Origin: Cladopsammia gracilis
Taxonomy: Eukaryota; Cnidaria; Anthozoa; Scleractinia; Dendrophylliidae
Direction of reading: 5' to 3'
NCBI GenBank assembly: GCA_022457155.1
Contig: JAJGOT010000274.1
Span: forward strand, 745,001-809,000
Length of the DNA: 64,000 bases
Shown here: piece after piece, positions 21,881 to 33,290 of the stretch
Numbering within the stretch: position 1 is the first letter of the stretch
How the letters are laid out: each line of letters starts with the position of its first letter
Program-made: the position numbers and the translations under genes
The notes under the pieces: generated by a model
Database searches by the model: none
Seen by the model: only the letters and a program-made list of their open reading frames with translations
What the model was told of the DNA's origin: nothing

Positions 21881-22595
21881 CTGGAAACTGTCGGGAGCCA
21901 CCTTAAGAAAGGCTTTAAATCTCGAATTAAAAGTATCTCCTTTATTTTACAATGTATGTCCGAACGGCCTCTTGCCAGGATTTCAAAATGATCAAATTTC
22001 ATATTGTGGTTGGATGGAACATTTCAGAGCACTGACCTCAAACTGTCATGAATCAGCAATTGCTAACCATAATTGAATTTTGATTTTCCCGCCATTTTGA
22101 TGCTAAAATAGCACAAATTCAAATTTTAATAAATTATAACTTTAGGCTCAATTAAGATATTTCAGTTATCTCTTCGGTTTTGAAGTCGTGGCAACATGCT
22201 CTTCAAGATGCAGTAATGAAATATCTCACAATGTGAAATTTAAATTTTGGCGCCAATTTGGTGACGCCATTTTCCCGCCAAAAAAAACAGTTAAAATAAA
22301 ATCCGAAATAACAGATTCCTCGGTAATAAGAAGCTCTGCTAAGGGTCTAAAATTTGAGATCAATCGGACAAAAACGTTGAAAGTTATTTTGCATCACGTT
22401 TGAGATGATCGATTTTTGACTAACAGGAGCTCGGCGTGTTTAATAACGATCACTTCTCATGTGGTACATACGAAACGTCAAGTAACTGAAAGAAATGCAT
22501 TTTAGACAAATGATTGTAACCGCTGTTTGCGTTTTGCTTTTGTTAAAACTAAAATGGCCCAAGAAAAAGAATTTTTATGATACAATCAATTTAAC

Positions 22596-23205
22596 TGACT
22601 ACAGTGAAACCGAGCTAAACCGCGTTAATCCGGCCGTCACTGCATGGGCTATCACTGGGCCATCACTGGACTACCAAAATCTGGCTGTATTTACGAGGTT
22701 GGTCTCGCGTATTTTTATATAACTTAGCTTTTCTTCGGGTTAAAAAGTAGCCTTTATAAAAAGGTGGCTGTATTAACTGGGTGGCCATTAGGCGGGGTTC
22801 GCACTGCAGTTAGAATCGCCTTATCTGGCTTACCAGTCCAGTGGAATTTAAATTCGTTGAAAAATAGCATCAGTTTACATTGGCGCAAAGAACCAAAGAA
22901 ACAAAACAAAAAGCTCATTCTTTGACACGCAAACCCACGACCCACGTGATCAAAACTTTGAAAGCTGAAAGGCCCACCGTGAAACACGAAATTCGCGCTT
23001 GAATGCGTGCAACCAATCAGATCATGCGTATGAACAATGGAGCATTTCAAAACAAAAACAAACGACCGCAACGTCTTTTGGGTGAAGGTGGGCCTTTAAG
23101 ACAACGGCTTTCCGCGTCTGTTTATCAAATTGCTTCGGCGTCAGCAGGGAGCGGAGCTAGTCAGAACTGAGGAACAGAAAAGCGTTAAATTCCTGACATC
23201 AGAAG
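22596..23205. other. Upstream region of the secreted eight-Cys gene
   Basis: No repeat identified. The segment just before 23206 (about 23100-23205) would be the 5' leader and proximal promoter. I see no clear TATA box close to the start codon. Confidence 0.35.
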
Positions 23206-26200
23206 ATGAAGGTTTTATTCGCATTTGTTGTCCTGTTTACATTTTCCATGTCACTGGCTTTTAGAGACAGCTACATAGAAGGTATGTGTGTGTAATTGTG
23301 TACATAAGTAAAGCTCATTTGCCATATCTCACTGAGAACGCGCCCCATATCGTACGCCTAAAATAAAATTTTAAATAAAACAGCCATAGTCAGTTTCCAT
23401 TTTTCATCACTCCGTCAACTTCTTTACTTCCCTGTTGAATTTTTTTCAGTTTTATTCATACAGCAGTGGCCGTGTTTTCACGAGCGATTTTTCAAGTCGC
23501 TGAGCGAGTGACAGTCGGAAATCTCGTGAAAACAGTTGCTTGTCCAACTCGCTTAAAGTTAAGCGAGTCGGCGAACTACAATAGAATTCTCATTAAATTT
23601 AAGCCACCAAACCAGGTCGCTTAAGCTTGTCGGCAATTAAACAACAAAGAAGGGCATTGTATTGTCGTTCTTTTGTGTTCTAATTTTCTATTGTTTTAAC
23701 AAAAGAAAATATATCGCGCATGGTATAAGAAAAATGAATAAAGTTCTGTCCGTGAAAACGCATAAATTTTTTAAGCTGCTTAACGCGGTCAGTAAACAAA
23801 TTACCTACAGGAATGTTAAGCGAGAAAAACCGCCTCATGAAAACACAGCCAGTATTTCATTCATACAGCAGTCCATTTGGCAACTGATCGTTTCGCTTAT
23901 AAGACTTATAACAGTCTTACGCGAGTCGTTTTGCCAACGGTCAATTCGCTAAAATGTAATATTGAAGTCAAGCCCCGCCTACGTGTCAAACATAATAAAA
24001 ACTCAGTCCTCAGTATTCTGTCAATAATATTACTAATAAAGATATATAAGTTGTGCAAAAGAACACGACTTTTTAGTGTAAAAATGTAGTAGATCCTAGG
24101 CAGGACTGAAACCAAAAGCCAAAGGTTGAATTATCAAAAAGTTTAACGGAGTTTAGCGGATAACGAAGTCAACAACGTGTGACCGAAACGCCGCTCAATT
24201 GGAATTTTTGTTCTTTACATTTCCACAGTTACTGTCATGTTTCTTTTGTTCTATTTCGCAATCATTCATTGTTTTATAGAGTTCTATAAATTAACTTGCA
24301 AATTTTTCTTCTCGCTAACTTCGGTCAGCTGAAGAAGACCGTTGTAACGGTTGAAACATGTTTTGTCCAAAAGATCAAATCTTAAAAACTTATTTGACAA
24401 GAACCACCGGCTGGATTATAAACATTGTGTTCTCAGCTTGCTGTAAACCAGGGCATAAAACATTTTTTCGTTCTCTGGATTGTTTAACCAACTCAAATGC
24501 ATGTTTTAATTGGACAAGAACGTGACACGTGCCATGGGTCAAAACAGTCTAAACAAAAACTTGAACTTTCGACTCGCACCGCGGCTTGTGTGCCAGCCGT
24601 GTCAAGCACACATACCATTGAGGGTCTCGGGGAAACTAAACTTACTGTTTCCCTTGGGTTCAGTCATTACTGCGCTTTTCTATAACATGCGGAATTTAAA
24701 ATTCAAATCTCCACCAACGGTTGCGTTATTCCCTGCCGTCAATCATAATTAATACGAAAGCCAACGGACCATGTAAAAAAGAAACAAACAATATGGATCG
24801 AAATCTACCAATCATAATGCACGGACGTGACCTTTTGACCTCATTGAAGTGAAGATCTGTTTCCTGAGAGGTAAGCTAAGATGATTGACGGCAGTGTAAA
24901 ACGCAACTGTTGGTGGAAATTCGAATTTCAAATTCCGCATGTTATTGAAAGGCGCAGTAAGGGCTGGTTTCCACTAGCGCATAAGCATAAGCACAAGCCA
25001 ACATACGCAGACTCAGTAACATGTTGATCATTAGTGCCTATTGTTCTGTTTTGTTCAAACAATTGGAACTAATGAATAACACGTTACTGAGTCTGCGTAT
25101 GTTGGCTTACCCTCGCTCCGCTCGGGCGCAAATGATGCCACTCGGACCACAAATAAACTATATGCCCGACAAAAGTCATGTGATTATCATTAATATACAT
25201 AGCCCAAGCCTAACAGCGTCGCACTTTGAACAAGCTTAACTAAGGTGAAACTTAACTAAGGGGAAAGTTTGGAAGCACAAGAATTAAGATTGACGAACGG
25301 GCTATTTTCAATTATAGCAATTCTCAAAAACAGTATTACGCGACCGTCTGCACAGTACATTTTTATAAACCGTACAAAAGAACACAAAAACAACTTTTCT
25401 CTGTCTAGAATAACTAGTACCACTAGTTTCCGAATAAAATACAGTTTATGTTTGTCAAAAATTGCCCGAGAAACTGATTTGAAAATCAAAAATTGCAAAA
25501 ATACACAAACATATTTTCATAAGGGAATGCGAGTGAAGATAGAACTGTACTATAAAATCAAAGTCTTGTTTTGTTTACATAAAATCGCTTTTCAATCTAT
25601 CTAATGAATGAACAAACACATAAAAATGGACAACACAATCTTCTTTCGAAAAAATTTATTCAAATCTCCATTAGTTTACGTTTAAAAGCAAAACGCGTAC
25701 CATTTAATTATAGCTCATCGAGTTCAAGCTTTCTTCGATGAAATTCAAGAGATCGATACAACTGAATTTAAGCACGTTTTAAAATCAATTCTCCAAAACT
25801 AACAATAACACTAATAAAAAGTCACTCACAGATTGATATCAACATAAATTCTCATCGAAAACTGTAATCTGTTTTACCTTTTTAAGTCCCTCGCTTGCTT
25901 GGAAATTCAAATCTCCACTTCTGGTTCTGAAATCAGTAGAAAACAAACATCTCCCGCGTTGATAAAAACGTAATACATGAAGTTCCTCGAAGCAAGATTT
26001 TATCCCTGGAAGCTCGTCTTTTTCCACTAAAGCGGCTTCTGAGTATACCTTAATTAGTATCCCTGTCTTGAGTAGCAAACCGCGAAAAAATGCAGGAAAA
26101 TAACGACTTTAATTCTCCGCTCGACACAACAAAACAACTAAAGTGTTTACCGAGCTCACGGCTGTGTGGCCGCGCGAAAAACAAAGCCTTGCTTTCAAGA

Positions 26201-28324
26201 TCCCGGATGTTGTTCCAACACGGCGGGCGGGCGGGCGGGCAAACACGCGCCCGCGAAACATTCCGCTAGCCATGACCATGAAAAATCATGGCACAGGTTC
26301 TATGAGTATAGAGCTGCGCAGCCAGGCCTTCGGCCTGGCAAGTGCTCCGCTATTATCAATACACAAGGCCAAGTCGCTTCAGTGTCATCAGTTTTTATTT
26401 CAAATGACTGTTTTGTAAGCTCCCGCCATCTCTCTCTGCCGCGGCGAGCAAAATGAAAACACAACGAAAACTAAATAAACTCAACTTGCTTTTTCGCATC
26501 TTTCCAAACGCCATCCGTGTTCTGCCCTTCCATGAAGTATCGATTCAATTTCTGCATGTCTCTTGACTGAATGGATGATTTGTGTTTTGGTTTCGCATTG
26601 TTTTCTTTCGTAAATAGCTTGGCCTTCGCTTCAAACATTTTGTTGGCAGACATGAATTCGCTGTCTTGCAAAATGTTTATGCTTCGGCTGAGTGGAGCAC
26701 AGGTCAGATGGCGATGAATGGCCGCTCTAATTCCAGTCAATGCACTTGGAGTTAATGCTTGGCCTTTCTCTGTCTCACTTCAGCGAAGAACTTTCGCAGA
26801 ATTTCACTCAAGTCCGTTGCACTTAAGTACTTACTGTTTTGAGATCCACTGTAATTTTTCTTTTCTCACACCATTTCACGAACTTTTTACTCCCCACTCA
26901 GTTGCTCTCTTGGTGTTTTTCGCTTGAGCTTTTTGCTCAATTTCATCCAATTGCTCGTTGTCTAAGTCCGAGTTTTGACTAGAAAAAAGCGGCAAACGTT
27001 CACTACGCAAGCTCTACGCAAGTTGTTCGCACCTGAATGGTTTTCCCGCGTCAATAAACGTAACCTGATTGGTTAATATTCATCGGATGATGAACCGTGA
27101 ACCAATCAGAAACAGTGAACCAATCAGAAACAGGCAAACGTTCACTACGCAAGCTCTACGCAAGTTGTTCGCACCTGAATGGTTTTCCCGCGTCAATAAA
27201 CGTAACCTGATTGGTTAATATTCATCGGATGATGAACCGTGAACCAATCAGAAACAGGGCCGTAAATGCGTTTGCAGCCCGTCAAATTCAATATCGCCCG
27301 CCACTCACGCGTGTTTTCTCGAAGGCAGTTTCTTATTTGGCCGCGTATATTGATAATAATGTCCTAATCACATGACTTCTGGAGGGCATATGGTTTATTT
27401 GTGGCCCGAGTAGCATCATTTGCGCCCGAGCGGAGCGAGGGTGCAAATGATGCTACGAGGTACACAAATAAACTATTTGCCCGACAAAAGTCATGTGATT
27501 ATCATTATCAATACACAGGACCAAGTCGAACAAATTCATTTAATAAGAAAAAAATGTTCAAAAAAAAAATTAGAAACAGGCCGTAAATGCGTTTGCAGCC
27601 CGTCAAATTCAATATCGCCCGCCACTCACGCGTGTTTTCTCGAAGGCAGTTTCTTATTTGGCCGCGTATATTGATAATAATGCTGAAAAACGATTATCCA
27701 AACATGCGTTTTCATCACCAGGCTCTGCTCGGACGTTTTTCTGTTCAATAGTACGCATGCTCCAATAGCGTCAGCGATACTACGCGTTACTAATTGTGAC
27801 GTAAGCGTTTTTGGAAAGCTCCGTTTTTGCCGTCCACACTAAAACGATAGACCTGCGTTTTCACTGAAAAATATCCACTCTGAAATGCGTTTTTGAAAAC
27901 CTCCGTTTTCATAGATAAACATCTCCGTTTTTGATCGTTTAACTGGACGATCGGTAAAAACGGATAAAAAAGTATGCGTTTTCAAACGAAAACGTATTAG
28001 TGTGGACGGTGTCTAAGTGCGCATTGTTCCTCCTGGCTGCAACTAAGTGCTCTCGATTAAATCGGATTATTTTTTATTGCAGACATACGGCAGGATGAGG
28101 ACATGCCACAGTCAGTGAAGTTAAATAAGAAAGTTTACCAGTGCAGTGATGACATGACATGCGACTGTCCCATGCTTCTTTGCACTGGACAAATCAACTG
28201 CCAAAGTGAAGACTCTAAGACAGAGTGCAAGCTCGAGAAACGGTATGAGGAAATCGACCTGCAGAATGCACATAGAAGCTTCTTTACAAAGGGTGACTGC
28301 AAATGCCAGGCCGCGTTAGCTTGA
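23206..28324 (+). CDS. Two-exon gene for a small secreted eight-cysteine protein
   Basis: Exon 1 coding 23206-23281, donor GTATGT at 23282; exon 2 28083-28324 after acceptor TTTTTATTGCAG. The join is phase 1 and in frame, giving 105 residues. Residues 1-18 (MKVLFAFVVLFTFSMSLA) are a textbook signal peptide. The mature part has a polar stretch, then C-x5-C-x-C-x4-C-x5-C-x7-C, and a final C-x-C (GDCKC) near the C-terminus, eight cysteines in all, so four disulfides are likely. A phase-1 intron right after the signal peptide is common in secreted cysteine-rich proteins. I do not recognise the family; antimicrobial, toxin-like or matrix roles are all possible. The 4.8-kb intron holds MITEs, a PLE fragment and a Crypton relic. 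Confidence 0.75.
24329..24367 (+). ncRNA. Hammerhead-ribozyme-like motif with a 3-bp stem III
   Basis: CTGAAGA, extra A, hairpin GACCGTTGTAACGGTT, GAAACA, loop, TGTC. Here stem III (ACA with TGT) can form before the expected cleavage base C, so the fold is more complete than its neighbours. Stem I pairing with the flanks is weak, so activity is doubtful. Confidence 0.5.
24664..24962. mobile_element. Palindromic MITE in the intron
   Basis: ATTACTGCGCTTTTCTATAA plus CATGCGGAATTT at the left mirror AAATTCCGCATGTTATTGAA plus AGGCGCAGTAA at the right. A middle pair (CCGTCAATCAT and ATGATTGACGG) confirms the fold. Confidence 0.75.
24997..25106. mobile_element. Short hairpin MITE
   Basis: GCCAACATACGCAGACTCAG at the left mirrors CTGAGTCTGCGTATGTTGGC at the right, with a 60-bp loop. 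Sequence after it (CTCGCTCCGCTCGGGCGC, 25111 on) is half of the palindrome found at 27368-27498. Confidence 0.75.
26471..27000 (-). pseudogene. Crypton-type tyrosine-recombinase-like relic
   Basis: Minus-strand pieces in three frames read NTKRATEWGVKKFVKWCEKR, then LSEILRKFFAEVRQRKG, then ALTGIRAAIHRHL, SRSINILQDSEFMSANKMF and a KHKSSIQSRDMQKL stretch. This order matches the N-terminal part of Crypton-derived recombinase domains (the DUF3504-like region of ZMYM/QRICH1-type proteins), as I know them. Two frameshifts and no downstream catalytic R-H-R-Y region make it a fragment. It sits antisense in the intron of the eight-Cys gene. Confidence 0.6.
26991..27682. repeat. Local direct duplications
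   Basis: GGCAAACGTTCACTACGCAA starts at 26991 and again at 27133, repeating about 125 bp. An internal 18-bp repeat GTGAACCAATCAGAAACA adds to the first copy. A second block, 27250-27361 (AGAAACAGG, GCCCGTCAAATTCAATATCG), recurs at 27572-27681 around a palindromic insertion. The two layers indicate successive unequal events or a copied target. Confidence 0.8.
27368..27498. mobile_element. Palindromic MITE
   Basis: TCACATGACTT at the left mirrors AAGTCATGTGA at the right, with GTAGCATCATTTGCGCCCGA against GGGTGCAAATGATGCTAC in the middle. A half copy lies at 25105-25190. Confidence 0.8.
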
Positions 28325-28472
28325 ACTGAAAGACTCTTAACTTCGTGATGGCAAACAACGGAGGAATCGAACACAAGACTAATGAACTTGGTTATCTTTT
28401 TTGTGTGAAAATAGATATATACATGTATTGTGCTGACAAGTTTCTTTCTTTTAACTAGAAGTAAAAACGTAT

Positions 28473-28478
28473 ATTAAA
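28473..28478 (+). terminator. Possible polyadenylation signal of the eight-Cys gene
   Basis: ATTAAA lies about 150 bp past the stop codon in an A/T-rich tail, the common one-base variant of AATAAA. No better signal is nearer. Confidence 0.4.
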
Positions 28479-29710
28479 AACATTGAAAAGTATTGACTAT
28501 AACATTTCTTAGCAATAGCTATTTATTATAACCTCGATGAATCCCGCCAGTGAAGATACAGTTTGTTACAGACTGGCAGCTATTCCCCAGGGGGTCCCCC
28601 GAGGGAGGGTACTTGACCCATGTTTTGGTATAGGGGTGTGGCAGAGGGTTAAATTCCTGACTCTCAGTTTAAGACAAAAGAGAACCTAAAATATCCATCC
28701 TATACCCTGTGTAGGACAAAACTCTCTATTTCAAGACAAAGGTAAAAATATACACTGACTTGTTTTACAAAATTTTAAACACAAAAAAACGGTTTTCAGT
28801 TTTTAACTTCTCTTGTTGTCTGTCCTCTTTCGAAAACATTAGAAAAAAAGTTAAAAATTATAAACTGTGACCTCATACTTTGATATCTCCTGTCAATTTT
28901 GATGTCAAAATAGTTTGACGTATGTCCTCTGTTCACTTGCCGGGTTTGGTAACAAAATGCTCATTACAATACATTTAAAGTTATGCAAAGCCGAGCTTTT
29001 GGGGCGCCAAAGGCCCCAGTGTGAAAGTGTTTACAAACGTCTCCGGTCTCGAACTGCTATATTCTGTTAAGTATAAACCATAATCAACTGCGGCAATCAT
29101 ACGACTGTTTAGGGAGAGATTCAGATCCTGTTTAAAGAGTCTGACCCACCCAGTTTACATTGCGCGCTTGTCTTATTGTTATGATACGGCTCTATTCCAT
29201 ATTTAGGCAAGCATATCACCTCTTGCACGAGTGAATTTCTCATCTACAGTACAGTATGGACTTTCGGGGGCCCTGAAAATGGCGGATGAACCAACGTAGG
29301 CGCGCAATGCAAACTGGGTGGGTCAGGTTCTTTAAGACAGAAACACGTAAAACTAGTAGTAACCAAGGATTAGTGAAGTGCGTTCGACAGAAATACACAG
29401 AAATACCCCTCTTGGGAACGCTTCAACGATCATTGGACGAACCAAGCTTTATGATAGCTCAGATTTCCAGATGATTTCCACAAGGATACAAAAACCCAAA
29501 ACCACTTTGTGGAAAAAACGTATACCCCCACATGCTGAAATCAGCTACAGTGCCGCGAACTCTGGGGCAGAGTTACACGGAAACTGATAATTACTGAAAG
29601 TAAATAACTGAAAATTTGCATTATAAAATTTTGGTGTTCGAGCATGTGCTGACCTAGAATGATTCAAATTCGTAACGAACAACTGTATATATCTCAGAAA
29701 CATACCCACA
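28479..29710. other. No gene seen
   Basis: Contains CAGGGGGTCCCCCGAGGGAG (about 28588), reminiscent of the CCCCGGGGGGTACTCC repeat at the window's left end. The remaining frames (29286-29587) are short and overlapping. Confidence 0.35.
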
Positions 29711-29895
29711 ATAGCCCTTATCGTAGATGAGTACGCCAGGCCAACATATCAGCGGTTTCTCGCTTCCTTGACCCTATAGTCTCGTTTTGATGTTTACGCT
29801 CATCGTCGTAAACATCAAAACGAGACTATAGGGTCAAGAAAGCGAGAAACCGCTGATATGTTGGCGTTGCGTACTCATCTACGATAAGGGCCATT
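29711..29895. mobile_element. 185-bp near-perfect palindrome
   Basis: Arms of about 85 bp: ATAGCCCTTATCGTAGATGA begins the left arm and TCATCTACGATAAGGGCCAT ends the right. The centre is GTTTACGCTCATCGTCGTAAAC. Only a few mismatches separate the arms, so it is a recent hairpin MITE or inverted duplication. Confidence 0.85.
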
Positions 29896-31992
29896 CCTCT
29901 TACGCGGATCCAGTCCTCTGGTCCGTGCTTGCAAAATAGCTATTTCTGCGCATGTTCCCTGATGCTACATTGTCAGAAATACCAGTCTCGACATGTAGTC
30001 AGTTTTCTTTCGCTAGCCTGTGAATACAGCCACCTCTCAATCTCGTCGTTCTTGGAATAGGTACTTGGTGTATCCCTGGTCATAATGTGTGGTACTTCAT
30101 GTGTCCCTTATTGTAATGTACTAGATATATTGCAGTGTAATTTAGACTCGGATTACAGTGTCTAGGGTTGAAGCACTGATTTTAGTATTTAGGTTTAAGC
30201 GCTGATTCCAGTATTTCCAGTGTATCGAAAGGGTTAGTTCTTATATATGGTCTGGGCTAGCAGCATATTATCTTATATCCCTTAAAAATTACAGCTTCCG
30301 GCAGCTAGTCCTCGATGTGTGCATGGAGCAGATCATACGGCCCGGGTTCGATTCCGTATTCTGCTGTTTTTATCTTCTTTTTCTACTGAAATAAGAACTA
30401 AGTGTTTAAATACAAAATAATAAGGGATACACCAAGTACATACCGTTCTTGGGCAGTCAGGGCAACCTTTTACTGACTTCCAACTCGTTTGTCTAGGGAT
30501 ATGATATTGTCGAAAACAACTTGCAATAATTTACACCTAATTGCAATAACGTTGTCATAGAAAAACACAAAAATGAAAAAACGAAAAATGAAAATAGCTC
30601 AATAGGAATTAATTGGGCATGCAAAGAAACACCCAAAGAAACTGCCTCAAAACGCCTTGTTATACAGATAAATCACGTCATCTCAATTGCACGATTAATG
30701 CACAGTTGTAAACGGGTGGGTTCTCTGTCAATGTCGGTTGCAAGCTGTGAACTTGTTGGACTTGTACAACTTCTTACGATCGTAGTATCAGTTTGCAAGC
30801 TAGCGGTTCGTGCAACAACCCATGTATGTAAAATTATCATAGTATAACCTGGTGACGTCAGAAAATAGCGGACCGTGACTTTTTAAAAATTGACTGTGAT
30901 TTTATTTTTATTTATGCCATTTATGCTTGTCTCTTTTATTGAACAAAATATTAGCCAGATGTAAGTGGGATAAATCTAAATCGTTCGGTTTTTGCATGTG
31001 AGCTAAGAGGAGAGGCACAACGAGGGGAGGCACATTAAGCTTAAAACCCATCGACCCTAAACAGAAAACTTGCCAAAACATTAATAGTTTTAATGTATAC
31101 GGTTCATATCACCGCTAGCTGAACAATCTGAAGCATTCCTAATCAGTTAACCCAACATTTTGCAAGGTTTCAATTAAAAGGACCTACCTAACGGAATAGC
31201 GTCCATTTTAGATATGAGTACCATTTGTGAAAGAATGTATTAAAAGGTGTATTTGTAGGTAGAAATATTTTGGATCATTTAATAGTACTGAAAATCAATT
31301 AAGCGCAAATAATAAGCTGACTTGTTCATAAAAAAAAACGTTGCTTCGCGGGAGGCAAACATCGATGTTGCTGCCTGCCTGCTACAAGCACAAGTTCAAA
31401 AAACTGCTTACGTTGCTAAATCGTTGTCGAGCGCAATCTTTCTGATTCGGGATGCAATAACTTAGCTGGCGCTAATCGATCGTAATCAGTAAACCCAGCA
31501 AAGAAAATCAGCGCAGAACTGATATAAAATATGCAACAAGAAACAAGCAGAATATTTTCAAGATTATACTTTGCATTTGGAATGAATACAACTTCCGAGT
31601 CTACGGAGCTTGTCATTGTCGACCAATGGGGCTACGTTTAAACAATATACCGGTACCGCAGTGATTTCCTGATTTATTTTTAATATGCTATGTAATTAAA
31701 GTGCTGTACTACTAGAAAATTGATGCAAACAGTAACACACTAAATGCAATATTTTAAAAGTAAAACGGTAGTTTTTGGACAAAGAAAAACAGAAATCAGT
31801 GTTACAGATTTCTCGACCTAAGTATGAAGTCCCTTCTATCAATTGAAATAAATTACTTCATGCATTGCAGGCAGTGGGACATGACGGAAAATATTAACAA
31901 GAGTTCATTCATGTTTACCTTTTCCGTTGAATTATAAACAAATAATCATAAATTACATCACCAAGATAAAAATAACAATGATGAAATAATAA
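29896..31992. other. No protein gene seen; tRNA-like B-box phrase
   Basis: GGTTCGATTCC at 30345-30355 matches a Pol III B box and sits in a tRNA-like context (CGGCCCGGGTTCGATTCCGTA), perhaps a SINE head, but no complete cloverleaf is visible. A short minus ORF at 31416-31616 has one hydrophobic stretch but no other support. Confidence 0.35.
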
Positions 31993-32002
31993 TATATAAA
32001 AG
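31993..32002 (+). promoter_or_regulatory. TATA box of the putative IL-17-like gene
   Basis: TATATAAAAG stands alone in its surroundings. About 110 bases later a leader-like segment ends GAAAAG|GTGAGC (donor at 32114). This suggests a transcription start near 32025 and an untranslated first exon of about 90 bases. Linkage to the IL-17 exon is inferred from strand, spacing and compatible splice sites. Confidence 0.4.
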
Positions 32003-32639
32003 TCGGCGCTCGACTGATCCTATCACTCAATACCTGCGGAGAAATTCATTCAATTCGCCGACACGCGACAATCACGCACAGGCTTGAAACTGTCGAACGC
32101 CTCGTTTGAAAAGGTGAGCCGTAATTTTCCAAAAGTAAGCTTTGTCGGAGAAGGATTCTAGTTACAGATAATCACATATCTACTTTATGTGTAATGTATA
32201 TAAAGCAGTAGCCTGCGTACCCGGAGTCAGGCGAAAGTTTATTTATACGGCGAAATTACGCGGACTCACGCGAGGGGAACGCGTTAGGCCTACATGGATT
32301 GCGCTCAGCAACTTTTTGCAACTTTTAGAGTTTGACTCAATTTACTGGCACAATCTATAAAGGCTTAGAACGCGCGAAGAATGTTGGTGGCCATCTCATC
32401 CTTTCGCGCATTTCCCTGTCGAGCGCGTCCTCGAAATTTCGCCCTTTAAATGAACCGGCGCCTGCCGGGCAGGCTAATAAAGCAGGGAGGAACTGATTTT
32501 TGTTTACGTTTGCAAAAATCCATGTAAAGTTTACATAAACAAAGCGCTACCCCAAAACGGAGGTGTTGCTCAGGCTTGCCGTGGCCCAGTCTGCAGTTGC
32601 ACCTGGTCATTTAGCGCTTTCAGCCGGACGAAAGAACAA

Positions 32640-32880
32640 GTCCGTGTTATATTTAGTTGTTACTTGTATTCTAAACGGTCACTTCTGAGGATGTATGTTG
32701 TAACATACGAAACGTCAAATTAATATTTTGTTTTCCAACATGCGTTTTATTGTCATGTTTGTCACTGCAGTTTGTGTGCTATTTCTTATTAAGTCCGTGT
32801 TAAATCTCAATTTGGTGCGGTTGCACACACCACGGTGCACCACACTTGGGTTTAGTTTTGCGTGTTAACCAGCGGTTACA
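32640..32880 (+). mobile_element. PLE terminal-repeat fragment
   Basis: CGGTCACTTCTGAGGATGTA, then ACATACGAAACGTCAA, then ATGCGTTTTATTGTCATG parallels the arms at 20433 and 22439 (CACTTCTGATGATGTATG, ATACGAAACGTCAA, ATGCATTTTAGACAAATG). It is therefore a solo PLE terminal repeat in the IL-17 gene's intron. Confidence 0.55.
32685..32716 (+). ncRNA. Hammerhead-ribozyme-like motif
   Basis: CTGAGGA, extra T, perfect hairpin GTATGTTGTAACATAC, GAAAC, GTC. The conserved core is complete with a 7-bp stem II. Stem III would be minimal, as in the motif at 20506. Confidence 0.5.
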
Positions 32881-32889
32881 CGCGATTTG

Positions 32890-33290
32890 TGATGTGATGT
32901 AATGTAATGTAATGTAATGTAATGTAAATCTTTATTTAAACACGGAGAATCATCAGTTAAGTTAATAATTAAAAATTAAAACTTGTACAACTGCTTTACA
33001 TGATTGTCGTGTGGGAATCCGATATCTCAGATACTTTCTTAATACCCCGTTTAAACTGCCCAATAAAACAAACGCTTTTTAAATCTTGGGGCAAGTTGTT
33101 CCACAAACAGGCCCCGCTGTAGCAAAAACTTCGTTTTAGGTAATTAGTATTTGGCTTGGGCAGCGAAAGCTTTCCTTCAAGATTTCTTAGGTTATAATCA
33201 TTAACGTGACGTTGAGTGAAGAGACATTGAAGATAGTCTGGATAGATAGTCTGGAAGATAGTCTGGGGCAAGTTCATTCAACTTTGCCAA
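32890..33290 (-). pseudogene. LINE reverse-transcriptase C-terminus, 5'-truncated
   Basis: The minus frame 33277-32996 reads HVNDYNLRN, LPKPNTNYLKRSFCYSGA and LWNNLPQDLKS, the conserved tail of CR1/Jockey-like non-LTR retrotransposon proteins. It is followed downstream by AATAAAGATTTAC and (ATTAC)n, the LINE 3' end. Only the last 90 residues remain. Confidence 0.8.

Larger units (their letters stand above)
20439..22581. mobile_element. PLE-derived element with inverted terminal repeats and 14-bp target duplication
   Basis: Arms at 20433-20553 and 22439-22546 are inverted copies of a roughly 110-bp sequence (CAAACAGCGGTTACAA, TGCATTTCTTTCAGTTA, CTTGACGTTTCGTATGTACC). ACAATCAATTTAAC lies outside both ends (20425-20438, 22582-22595), a 14-bp direct repeat. 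An extra 35 bp follows only the right arm. Inverted pseudo-LTRs plus a short one-sided extension are a known habit of Penelope-like elements. The interior (20554-22438) has no RT and includes the dispersed repeat at 21540-21880. Confidence 0.75.

Noticed and set aside
30297..30362. tRNA gene
   Set aside because: A B box is present but no A box at the right distance and no acceptor stem.
31416..31616. Small membrane protein on minus
   Set aside because: One hydrophobic stretch in a 66-codon frame; no signal, homology or splice evidence.
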